Positions 17,184-23,554 of a DNA stretch of 23,554 nt are shown here, one piece after another. The stretch lies in assembly GCA_020061125.1 (NCBI GenBank), contig JAGUYV010000461.1, positions 1 through 23,554 of the forward strand. Direction: 5' to 3'. The notes beneath the pieces were generated by a model, which was not told the DNA's origin, made no database searches, and worked only from the letters and a program-made list of their open reading frames with translations. This stretch comes from a bacterium. GTDB lineage: Bacteria > UBP15 > UBA6099 > DSWB01. Numbering within the stretch: position 1 is the stretch's first letter; the number at the start of each line of letters is the position of its first letter. Made by a program: the position numbers and the translations under genes.

Positions 17184-17249
17184 GTTGCCGTAAAGGCAAC
17201 TCACGGGACGCTCTCACCCATGACGCGCGTCCCGCGAGTTCGGAACTCG
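17184..17249. other. Array of three adjacent hairpins in an intergenic region
   Basis: Hairpin 1: GTTGCC / GGCAAC with loop GTAAA (17184-17200). Hairpin 2: CGGGACGC / GCGTCCCG with a 15-nt loop (17204-17234). Hairpin 3: CGAGTT / AACTCG with loop CGG (17235-17249), directly abutting hairpin 2. On the plus strand ATTTTCGCTT follows soon after. It could be a structured RNA, a weak terminator or a protein-binding site; no family is recognised. Confidence 0.5.
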
Positions 17250-17308
17250 GATTTTCGCTTCAATTTTCCGCTCGTTTTTTGGATACTATAAATGATTGGC
17301 ACCGGCTG

Positions 17309-17338
17309 TTGACCGGCGCGGCTGCGTGCGCATAAAAT
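17309..17338 (+). promoter_or_regulatory. Promoter of the exported CuAO-N-like protein gene
   Basis: TTGACC, an 18-nt spacer and TAAAAT. The start would fall near 17345, leaving a leader of about 44 nt that carries the Shine-Dalgarno GGGGAGGA (17373-17380). Confidence 0.6.
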
Positions 17339-17388
17339 GGTATCCGGCGGCCCCGCACGCTTTTTGTCAACAGGGGAGGACTCTGTTC

Positions 17389-18666
17389 GTGACGGCTATC
17401 CCCCAGGTTTGCGGCATACGGCCCGAGCGCCGAGCGGCGTTTATGGCTCTTTTTACGCTGTTCGCCGCGGCCATGTTTGTGACGATTTGCGCACAATCGC
17501 CGGTCTTTGCAAGTGAATACCGCACCTCATGCCGCTGCGCTCCCAATCCCCAGGAATTCTGCCAGGGCACTCTCGGCGATACTGACATCTTTCTGAATGC
17601 CGCGGGCACGATTCTGCGGGGTGCGGATTCCAACTCCTGCCGCGATCTCTGGGAGTACGAATTTTCCTACGCCATTGATAAGATCGCCATTGACACAATC
17701 ACAAAACTCGTTTTCTTCTCCAGCGGCGACTCGGTTTTCGTACTCTCTCTTAATCAGAAAGAACTCGTTTTCAGCCAAGGTATGAACAGCGGCGTGAAAA
17801 ATATTTCCCTGCAGCCAAGGGAAAGACTATCCATTGATCTCGTGAATGGTGAACGCCATTATCTCAAAATGAAACTCTCGGCCGTTGACCAATTGCCGGA
17901 ATTCGAGATGGAATCCCCGCCCGCAGCCGCATCACAGCAGACCGTTTCAATCCCGGATACACGCATCTTTTCGACTCCCGATGAACAGATCGAAAATCAA
18001 GAATTGGTTGGACCAGAACAAGATAATGAACAGAATCTTATTGTAAATTTTGATAATATTGCCAAAATACCATTTGAAAATGAAGAATATGATCTTAATA
18101 TCGAACATACGGAACTTGCAAAAATAACATTTCAAAATCCAATAATATCCGAATCATCTGAAAATAAGATTCAACATGAAAGCATAAGTTCGGAAAAACT
18201 GAAAACTAATTCTAATAAAAATGACACATCAATAAAGCATGACACCAGCAATCAGAATGCCGAAAAATCTATGAAGCAAGGAATGAAGACGGCATGGAAT
18301 TGTGTGCAAAGCGTTGCTCTAAATCCAGAAAAATATAGTAAAAATGCCAATATTTATATTAATAAGCATGGCGTAACCATGATTTCAATGGATTATCTGA
18401 TCTCACTGAATATCTGTGTTCAAACAAAGATTATGGATAATGTTTTACATATCATTGGACCCAATGGTAAGAAAATAGTTATTGATAATTTGAAAAAATC
18501 AATCAAGATAGGTGAAAATAGTCCCGTAAAATTTGATCGCACTTCAAGGCCTTACAGGACCGCACAGAAAAAATATTACATCCCGTTGCGTTCTGTATTA
18601 GAGTCTGCCGGTTACAAAGTTTCATGGGATTCAAAAGCAAGGCAGGCCATTGTATCTATTCCATAA
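17389..18666 (+). CDS. Exported protein with C-terminal copper-amine-oxidase-N-like domain and AT-rich second half
   Basis: 425 residues from a GTG start, chosen because a near-perfect GGGGAGGA lies 8 nt upstream; ATG at 17296 (no Shine-Dalgarno) and ATG at 17443 are less likely. Residues 1-41 form a signal peptide (RPERR, hydrophobic core 18-35, cut after VFA). The exported region begins with several Cys (CRCAPNPQEFC), then a beta-rich stretch to about 190 that I do not recognise. Residues 200-310 are a low-complexity N/K/S/E/I linker. The end (YIPLRSVLESAGYKVSWD, from 397) matches the repeat of the copper amine oxidase N-terminal domain, common in exported bacterial proteins and thought to bind polymers or the wall. 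GC content falls from about 65% (17521-17580) to 23-27% (18001-18060, 18121-18180) within one frame. The next gene starts 53 nt downstream on the same strand. Confidence 0.75.
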   Translation: MTAIPQVCGIRPERRAAFMALFTLFAAAMFVTICAQSPVFASEYRTSCRCAPNPQEFCQGTLGDTDIFLNAAGTILRGADSNSCRDLWEYEFSYAIDKIAIDTITKLVFFSSGDSVFVLSLNQKELVFSQGMNSGVKNISLQPRERLSIDLVNGERHYLKMKLSAVDQLPEFEMESPPAAASQQTVSIPDTRIFSTPDEQIENQELVGPEQDNEQNLIVNFDNIAKIPFENEEYDLNIEHTELAKITFQNPIISESSENKIQHESISSEKLKTNSNKNDTSIKHDTSNQNAEKSMKQGMKTAWNCVQSVALNPEKYSKNANIYINKHGVTMISMDYLISLNICVQTKIMDNVLHIIGPNGKKIVIDNLKKSIKIGENSPVKFDRTSRPYRTAQKKYYIPLRSVLESAGYKVSWDSKARQAIVSIP

Positions 18667-18719
18667 TTCACTGAAAAATCAATACATATATCATTTTAGC
18701 AGGGAAAAGTTCACACTAA

Positions 18720-20159
18720 ATGCCAGCAGAGAACAGCGGTGGAAAGAGCAACCAGGGCGGCAATTTGTGCCCTATGTGCCGCAGGCCGCTCAAGCCGAAT
18801 TCCTTTTTTTGCACAGGTTGCGGCCACCGTATCGGCGAACCGCCCAAAGCTGCGGTCCAACCAAGCGTAAACCCCGAATTGCTAAAATACCAGCAACGGA
18901 GCGCTTCTCTGGAGGAACCGGAACCTAAAGGCAAGCGAGTAAAGAAGAAAAAAGCCGCGCCTCCGTCTGAAGCGGCAGCGTTTTTTAAGGCATTCCAGAA
19001 AAAATACATCATATTTATTGGCGTTTCGATATTTTTCATACTGCTCGGAACGGGCTTGTTCGTATGGCAGAACTCCCGGTATCCGGACCTCGAATATCCT
19101 GTTCAGATGGAAGAAACCGCGGATGGTATATATATTTCCTCGACAAAAATGATTGCAAAATATACATCCGATGGCGATCTTGAATGGAAATTGGAGAAGG
19201 CGGGCCAGGGGCGCGACTTTTCGGGCCGGCTCGATTTTTCGTTCGGACCCGATGGGAATTTGTACATCGCGAACACGAATCACGGCGTGATTGAAATTGT
19301 TTCGCCGGACGGCAAATGGACGGGCGCCATGGGCAAGGGCACGCTGGGCGCCCTATTCACCCTGGCGTTTCTCAAAGACGGGCGCATTGCAGTGGCGGAC
19401 ACGCTCAACCATGCAGTCGTGGTGTTCACGGCCGGGGGCGAAGTCGAGGCCAGGCTGGGCGGCGCGGCGGGCAGCGGCGCCGAGCAGTTCAACTTTCCGT
19501 CCGGCATTGCGCAGTTGCCCGATGGCCTCATTCATGTGGTGGATTCCGGAAACCAGCGCATGCAGCGCATAGATCTGCAATTCATTTTCCGTGATTCCTG
19601 GGATCTGTCTTTGCGAGCAGGCTCCACGCCGCGCCGGGGCGGCATGATCAAATCCATAAAAAACGCTATATTCAAAAGCACTTTTTTCCCGAAACGGATT
19701 TTGTTCGATCCGGTCAGGGACCATGTGCATACGATCTACGGACCCGGCATCACAGAGTTTCCAACGGATGAATCATTCATTGTGCGTCTCGACAAAAACG
19801 GCCAGTTTGTGGAGAGCGTGGATTTGCCCGCGCCAGGTGGCGGGCCGTTGAATCCGCAGCGGCTGCGCCGCGCGCTGCAAGATAAAATCGCGCTCGTGGA
19901 TCCGGATGCGTTTATCGCGGGTTCGTGGGATCCGGCCTCGAATTTTTTCGAGCCGGTTTTCAACCCGGGAGTAAGCATGGAACTGCAGCGCATGAAAGAC
20001 GCGCACGGGTCGTTGCGCGCCATCCGGGGCGTGGGCGTGTTTCTGCTGATTCTGGGCGTTTTGGGCCTGGCTGCGCTCGGAGCGCTGGCATTCAAAGAGT
20101 ACGGCGGCTATCGCGGAGACAGTGCGGCAACGGCAGGCGGCGCGCCTCCGGCGCATTAA
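18720..20159 (+). CDS. Membrane protein: zinc ribbon, TM helix, NHL-type propeller, TM helix
   Basis: 479 residues. A zinc ribbon lies at the N-terminus (CPMC 17-20, CTGC 31-34), followed by a charged linker (KGKRVKKKKAAPP, 70-82), a first TM helix (about 96-115), a large domain with NHL/SMP-30-like repeats (FSFGPDGNLYIANTNHGVI 173-191, FLKDGRIAVADTLNHAVVV 217-235, QLPDGLIHVVDSGNQRMQRI 265-284) and a second TM helix (about 438-458). This predicts a cytoplasmic zinc ribbon and a periplasmic beta-propeller, with the short C-terminus back in the cytoplasm. NHL propellers bind ligands or proteins; the partner is unknown. The ATG at 18720 is the only sensible start; GGGAAA about 13 nt upstream is a weak Shine-Dalgarno, and coupling to the gene 53 nt upstream is possible. 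Confidence 0.82.
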   Translation: MPAENSGGKSNQGGNLCPMCRRPLKPNSFFCTGCGHRIGEPPKAAVQPSVNPELLKYQQRSASLEEPEPKGKRVKKKKAAPPSEAAAFFKAFQKKYIIFIGVSIFFILLGTGLFVWQNSRYPDLEYPVQMEETADGIYISSTKMIAKYTSDGDLEWKLEKAGQGRDFSGRLDFSFGPDGNLYIANTNHGVIEIVSPDGKWTGAMGKGTLGALFTLAFLKDGRIAVADTLNHAVVVFTAGGEVEARLGGAAGSGAEQFNFPSGIAQLPDGLIHVVDSGNQRMQRIDLQFIFRDSWDLSLRAGSTPRRGGMIKSIKNAIFKSTFFPKRILFDPVRDHVHTIYGPGITEFPTDESFIVRLDKNGQFVESVDLPAPGGGPLNPQRLRRALQDKIALVDPDAFIAGSWDPASNFFEPVFNPGVSMELQRMKDAHGSLRAIRGVGVFLLILGVLGLAALGALAFKEYGGYRGDSAATAGGAPPAH

Positions 20160-20190
20160 CATTTTTGCGGTATTTTTTTCAAATCACCGG

Positions 20191-20219
20191 TTGACATATC
20201 AGCGGGAATTGGGTACACT
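20191..20219 (+). promoter_or_regulatory. Strong sigma70 promoter with no protein gene downstream
   Basis: A consensus -35 TTGACA, exactly 17 nt, and TACACT (four of six). The predicted start is near 20226. The next gene downstream (stop at 20364) is on the opposite strand, so this promoter drives no visible coding sequence. Confidence 0.7.
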
Positions 20220-20225
20220 AACCTT

Positions 20226-20310
20226 GACTGGTTTATTTCCTCTTTGGTGTTGCAATCGAGCCCGGACTTCAACTCGTCAGCAAAATACTAAAAGGGCTCG
20301 AATTTTTTTT
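20226..20310 (+). ncRNA. Candidate small RNA of about 85 nt
   Basis: Bounded by a near-consensus promoter (20191-20219) and a hairpin plus T-tract (20256-20310). The 5' part is unpaired and pyrimidine-rich; TTTCCTCTTT (20236-20245) is complementary to purine-rich Shine-Dalgarno sequences, as in many trans-acting repressors. The 3' half is the terminator hairpin. A 14-codon frame from GTG at 20248 lacks a ribosome site. No known RNA family is recognised. Confidence 0.55.
20256..20310 (+). terminator. Hairpin with eight-T tract
   Basis: An 8-bp perfect stem TCGAGCCC (20256-20263) / GGGCTCGA (20294-20301) followed by ATTTTTTTT. The 30-nt loop is long for an intrinsic terminator. On the minus strand no T-tract follows, so it acts on plus-strand transcripts: the candidate small RNA and possibly read-through from the NHL protein gene ending at 20159. 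Confidence 0.65.
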
Positions 20311-20363
20311 GCCTGAAACACGCCCCCGAACGAACTGATCTGTAGACGGAAAATCCTGAAAAA

Positions 20364-21497
20364 TCATTTATCTTTGAGCAGATTTCTATAGATGCGCTCC
20401 GTGCGGTCGGCCATGACATCCACGGTGAAGTTTTCGAGCACCATCTGGCGTCCGCGCACGGCCATGTCCTGGCGCAGCGCGGGATCCTCGATGAGTTTGA
20501 GGATGGCCTCGCGCAATGCGGCGTAGTCCCGGGGCGGCACCAGAAGACCGGTCTGCTCGTGATACACCAGTTCCGGGATGGCCATGACCTTGCTTGCGAT
20601 TACGGGCGTCTGTTGCAACAGAGCTTCGACCACGCCCAGGCCGAACCCTTCGCCGTGCGTGGGATAACACGCCAGGTCGCACGCGCGCAGAATGCCCGGC
20701 ACATCTTTGCGGAACCCGAGGAACAGCACATTGTCCGCGATGCCGAGTTCCCGCACGCGCGCTTCGAGGTCCGGACGCAGAAGCCCGTCGCCGATGACCA
20801 GCAGCTTGGCTTCGGGGTGCTCATTCATCACGCCTTGCAGGGCCTGGAACAGGGTGGGGTGCCCCTTGACCGGCACCAGGCGGCCCACAGTGGCGATGAG
20901 AAAATCGTCATCGGACAGGCCGTGCGCGGCGCGATCAAACGGACTCGCCTCGGCCTCGGCAAGCATCCGGTCCGTTTCGATGCCGTAATACACGGTTCGC
21001 ATGTGCTGTTTCGGAATCTTCTCCACCACATGCACGAATTCCTGGAGCGCGTCGGAGATGGTGATGACGCGGTGCGCCCAGCGGCTCACGATGCCGTCCA
21101 GCTTGTACAGCCGGGACGGACGCTCGTAATTGTCGTACCCGTGTTTGGTGCTCACAATGCAGCGCACGCCCGCGCTGCGCGCTGCGGGGATGCCGTACAG
21201 ATCCCCGTGAATCAGGTGGGTGTGAACAATGTCGTATTTGCCCGCGGCCACAATTTTGCGCACGGCCCTGAAGGCCCCGAAATCCGTGTGTGTTCGAATT
21301 GGAATGGGTGTAACTTTTACCCCGGCCGCCTCGTTTTTTGCGTAATACTCCGGAAAATCCGCTTCGGGCGGGTGCAGAATCAGAAATTCCACGACGAAAC
21401 CGCGGCGGACAAGAGCGGGCAGGAGCATGCCAAGGTGATGCTCGGACCCGTATATTCCGCTGATTTTCTGAATGTGAAGCACGCGCGGGTTTGGCAT
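20364..21497 (-). CDS. Family 4 (GT-B) glycosyltransferase
   Basis: 377 residues, a full-length GT-B enzyme that transfers a sugar from a nucleotide donor, probably at the inner face of the membrane in surface glycan synthesis. The N-terminal acceptor domain has VLHIQKISGIYGSEHHLGML (6-25), a variant of the family's GGxE motif, and HTHLIHGDLYG (92-102). The C-terminal donor domain has VGRLVPVKGH (204-213), VIGDG (234-238) and HGEGFGLGVVEA (281-292), which contains the E-x7-E pair E283 and E291. The ATG at 21497 begins at the first beta strand; it has only a weak Shine-Dalgarno and lies 11 nt after the stop of the radical SAM gene, so re-initiation is likely. It is the last gene of a three-gene minus-strand operon. 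Sugar and acceptor are unknown. Confidence 0.9.
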   Translation of the reverse strand: MPNPRVLHIQKISGIYGSEHHLGMLLPALVRRGFVVEFLILHPPEADFPEYYAKNEAAGVKVTPIPIRTHTDFGAFRAVRKIVAAGKYDIVHTHLIHGDLYGIPAARSAGVRCIVSTKHGYDNYERPSRLYKLDGIVSRWAHRVITISDALQEFVHVVEKIPKQHMRTVYYGIETDRMLAEAEASPFDRAAHGLSDDDFLIATVGRLVPVKGHPTLFQALQGVMNEHPEAKLLVIGDGLLRPDLEARVRELGIADNVLFLGFRKDVPGILRACDLACYPTHGEGFGLGVVEALLQQTPVIASKVMAIPELVYHEQTGLLVPPRDYAALREAILKLIEDPALRQDMAVRGRQMVLENFTVDVMADRTERIYRNLLKDK

Positions 21498-21508
21498 GAT
21501 GCGTCCGA

Positions 21509-22561
21509 TCAGGTAAGAATCCGGGTGTAATAAGCCGGGCAGCCGCGGCAGATTTTGGGCGGCGAATCGCTCTTGAGCGCGCGGCGGAACGCCTGATACT
21601 TCTTGTTGTTCCAGATTTCCGCAAAAGGTGTCTCGAAAATATTTCCGAATTGGATCACATCCGGGTTGGACCCCTGCACGCAGCACGGGGTCACAAAGCC
21701 CTCCACACTGATGTAGGTGGAGAACCAGGGCCACTGGCACCCGCGCACGGTCTGATCGCCGGAAAAGTCCGAAACTTTGTTGAACCGCACGCCATGTTTT
21801 GCGGCCTCTTGTTCGGTCTGCGACACGATGTCCGCGAATTCGCCCTTATTGATGCCAAGCTCTTGAACTACGGATTTGGACAATTCCTCGCGGCCCCAGG
21901 AGTGCAGGTTCTGAATGTAGAGATTCTTGACGCCCGCATTTGCGGCCAGAGCGGGCATCTGCGGCAGTTCCCTGATGTTTTCTTTCATGGCCAGGAACCA
22001 CACGCCCACAAGCATGTCCGCCGGGGCGCGGCGCCCCAGCCGTGTGAGGTTTTCAATGACTTTTTCAAACACCGCGCCGCGCCGGAAGTGCTCGTATGTC
22101 TGCTTTTGCGCGCCGTCTATGGACACGCGCACCTCGTTCGGCCCTGCCGCGATGAGCTTCTCGCAGTTCTTTTCGTTCAGCAGGCAGGCGTTGGTGTTGA
22201 AATACACAAAAACGCCCTGCCGCCTCGCAAACTCCACCATGTCGAAGAAATCCGGGTTCATGAGCGGTTCGCCCACGCCCTGAATGGCGAGTTTTTGCAG
22301 AAACGGGAATTGCCCGATGACATGGCGGAACTGCTCGATGGTCATTTGCTGCTTTGTGCGGCTGCGCAGGGCGGGGTCGCACATGAGGCAGTCGAGGTTG
22401 CAGCGCAGGGTCGGCTCGATAATGATGCTCAAGGGGTGGTAGCGGACGATGTCCGGCTCGGAACGGATGGCCGCATAGCCGCGGGCCATGTTAATCATGC
22501 CGGGCGCGCGGCCGCGCCGCCAGCATTGCAGGGCGTAACGGGCGACTTTACCGGGGTTCAC
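21509..22561 (-). CDS. Radical SAM protein with SPASM-type C-terminal domain
   Basis: 350 residues. The radical SAM cluster motif is C54-x3-C58-x2-C61 (EPTLRCNLDCLMCDP), followed by a GEP motif (97-99), a strand NTNACLLNE (122-130) and VSIDG (146-150). The C-terminal cysteines C275, C293, C294, C338 and C341, with FGNIFETPFAEIWNNKKYQ between, fit a SPASM or twitch domain holding an auxiliary iron-sulfur cluster. Such enzymes modify peptides or sugars through a 5'-deoxyadenosyl radical; lying between two glycosyltransferases, a role in making or editing a surface sugar, or a cyclitol such as those of aminoglycosides, is plausible. The start is GTG at 22561, sharing GTGA with the upstream gene's stop, a tight coupling. 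No peptide precursor gene is seen nearby. Confidence 0.88.
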   Translation of the reverse strand: MNPGKVARYALQCWRRGRAPGMINMARGYAAIRSEPDIVRYHPLSIIIEPTLRCNLDCLMCDPALRSRTKQQMTIEQFRHVIGQFPFLQKLAIQGVGEPLMNPDFFDMVEFARRQGVFVYFNTNACLLNEKNCEKLIAAGPNEVRVSIDGAQKQTYEHFRRGAVFEKVIENLTRLGRRAPADMLVGVWFLAMKENIRELPQMPALAANAGVKNLYIQNLHSWGREELSKSVVQELGINKGEFADIVSQTEQEAAKHGVRFNKVSDFSGDQTVRGCQWPWFSTYISVEGFVTPCCVQGSNPDVIQFGNIFETPFAEIWNNKKYQAFRRALKSDSPPKICRGCPAYYTRILT

Positions 22562-23554
22562 GCGCGGCCTCCGGCAGTGCGGATCACTTCTTCAAATAGC
22601 GCCATGGTATTATTGTATAGATTTTCCCAGGAGAAGTCCTTTAATTTGGCCTGCGAGCGCTGCGCGAACGCCGCGCGCATGTCCGTGTTTTCCATGATCT
22701 CGCGCACGCGCGCGCCCAGGGCCGCGTCGTCGCGCACCGGGACCAGGAACCCGTTGCGCCCGTGCTCGATGACCTCGGGGTTGCCGCAGATGTCCGTGGC
22801 CACCACGGGCAGGCCCGCGGCGAAGGCTTCCAGAATGCTGTGGGGCAGGCCCTCGTATTCGGTGTTCAGCACGAACAGATCGCAGCGGCTCAACAGGCGC
22901 ATCACATCCTCGTGCGCCAGGCGGCCCGTGAACGCCACACGGTCCCCCACGCCCAGTTGCCGCGCCTGGGCCTTGAGGTTGTCCAGCTCCTGCCCGTCTC
23001 CCACAACAACCAGGGACGCGCCCGGCAACTGCGCCACAACATTCACGATGCGGTCCACGCCCTTGTGCGGCACCAGCCTGGCCACGGTGATGAGCTTGAA
23101 CGAATCCTCGGGCACGGGCAGGGGGAATTGCGCCGCGTCCCGCGGAATCTCCGGCGCGTCCAGGGCATTGAGAACCACCCGCACCCTGGACTCCGGAGCG
23201 CCCCAGCCCACGGCGAGTTTTTTCAGGTACAGGCTCGGCGTGAGCACATGGTCCACGCTGCGCACCACCCGGCGCTGCGTCCAGCGCAGCAGCGAGAACA
23301 GGGGCGGATATTTTTTTGACTGGAACTCGTCCAGGCCGTCGTCAATGAGGCGGCGGGTGCGCAGGAATTCCCAGGGGATGTCGCCCGTGATTTTCACCAC
23401 CACGGGCCGGCGGAACGCCGGGCGCGCCAAGAGCACGGGGAACCCGGTGTCCCAGGGGCAGCCGTTGTCGAACACCAGGTCGGCCCAGGGCGCCTGGCGC
23501 AAAACCTCGCGGAAAGTGCGCAGGGAGCGCAAGGGCACGCGCACGCCGGGCCGG
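22558..23554 (-). CDS. Family 4 (GT-B) glycosyltransferase, 5' end cut by window edge
   Basis: The frame is open to the right edge; a GTG at 23544 is in frame, but the N-terminal Rossmann strand expected of the fold is missing, so the real start lies outside the window. Visible marks are VDHVLTPSLYLKK in the linker region, VARLVPHKGVDRI at the start of the donor domain, VVVGDGQE, and TEYEGLPHSILEAFAAGLPVV, which holds the E-x7-E donor-binding pair, then ICGNPEVIEHGRNGFLVP. It belongs to the same operon as the radical SAM protein (4-nt overlap) and the second glycosyltransferase, and likely works on the same glycan. It is not a duplicate of the 20364-21497 enzyme: motif regions agree but the rest differs. 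Confidence 0.9.
   Translation of the reverse strand, partial: RPGVRVPLRSLRTFREVLRQAPWADLVFDNGCPWDTGFPVLLARPAFRRPVVVKITGDIPWEFLRTRRLIDDGLDEFQSKKYPPLFSLLRWTQRRVVRSVDHVLTPSLYLKKLAVGWGAPESRVRVVLNALDAPEIPRDAAQFPLPVPEDSFKLITVARLVPHKGVDRIVNVVAQLPGASLVVVGDGQELDNLKAQARQLGVGDRVAFTGRLAHEDVMRLLSRCDLFVLNTEYEGLPHSILEAFAAGLPVVATDICGNPEVIEHGRNGFLVPVRDDAALGARVREIMENTDMRAAFAQRSQAKLKDFSWENLYNNTMALFEEVIRTAGGRA

Larger units (their letters stand above)
17023..17388. other. Divergent intergenic region with promoters and three hairpins
   Basis: Separates the minus-strand phosphatidyltransferase from the plus-strand exported protein gene. It holds an extended -10 promoter (17138-17146, minus), three consecutive hairpins (17184-17249) and a promoter for the plus-strand gene (17309-17338). 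No convincing coding sequence is seen. Confidence 0.6.

Noticed and set aside
20248-20292. 14-codon frame from a GTG inside the candidate small RNA
   Set aside because: No ribosome site and a rare start; the sequence in front is complementary to, not like, a Shine-Dalgarno. Kept only as a remote alternative.

Overview
The window is GC-rich bacterial chromosome with ordinary sigma70-type promoters. It encodes 11 protein genes plus two cut off by the window ends. Several traits recall Deltaproteobacteria-like lineages (Myxococcota, Desulfobacterota or a related candidate phylum): exported proteins full of DGxDxDGxxDE calcium-binding loops and Fn3 domains, an exported SUMF1-like protein, a lone HD-GYP protein and an acetoacetyl-CoA synthetase. 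This placement is an inference; the window contains no rRNA or other phylogenetic marker. I see no tRNA, CRISPR array, transposase or phage gene.

Layout. 1-454 (minus): 5' part of a pyridoxamine-phosphate-oxidase-like flavoprotein. 631-8832 (minus): a 2733-residue secreted protein with about ten Fn3 units, Cys-rich and calcium-loop inserts and a paired C-terminal module. 9227-10763 (minus): an ABC-2 exporter, ATPase plus overlapping permease. 10954-11613 (minus): a stand-alone HD-GYP phosphodiesterase. 11948-13903 (minus): acetoacetyl-CoA synthetase, with a clear promoter and terminator. 14218-16416 (plus): a nucleoside hydrolase, probably leaderless, then an exported formylglycine-generating-enzyme-like protein. 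16417-17022 (minus): a CDP-alcohol phosphatidyltransferase whose stop codon abuts that of its convergent neighbour. 17389-20159 (plus): an exported protein with a C-terminal copper-amine-oxidase-N-like domain and a very AT-rich second half, then a zinc-ribbon/TM/NHL-propeller/TM protein. 20191-20310 (plus): a strong promoter followed about 90 nt later by a terminator with no convincing gene between, a candidate small RNA. 20364-23554 (minus): a tightly coupled glycosyltransferase / radical SAM-SPASM / glycosyltransferase operon, probably for surface glycan synthesis.

Most of the content concerns the cell envelope: a giant secreted adhesin-like protein, an exporter, phospholipid synthesis, glycan assembly and two exported or membrane proteins of unknown role. 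The metabolic genes (acetoacetyl-CoA synthetase, nucleoside hydrolase) are independent units.

The least-explained items are the promoter/terminator pair at 20191-20310, the calcium-loop inserts that recur at one position of the Fn3 fold, the compositional chimera at 17389-18666, the three-hairpin array at 17184-17249, and the long palindromic repeat at 14065-14131 with a decayed half copy at 11871-11912. I did not find a clear multi-gene defence or biosynthetic system of a new type.
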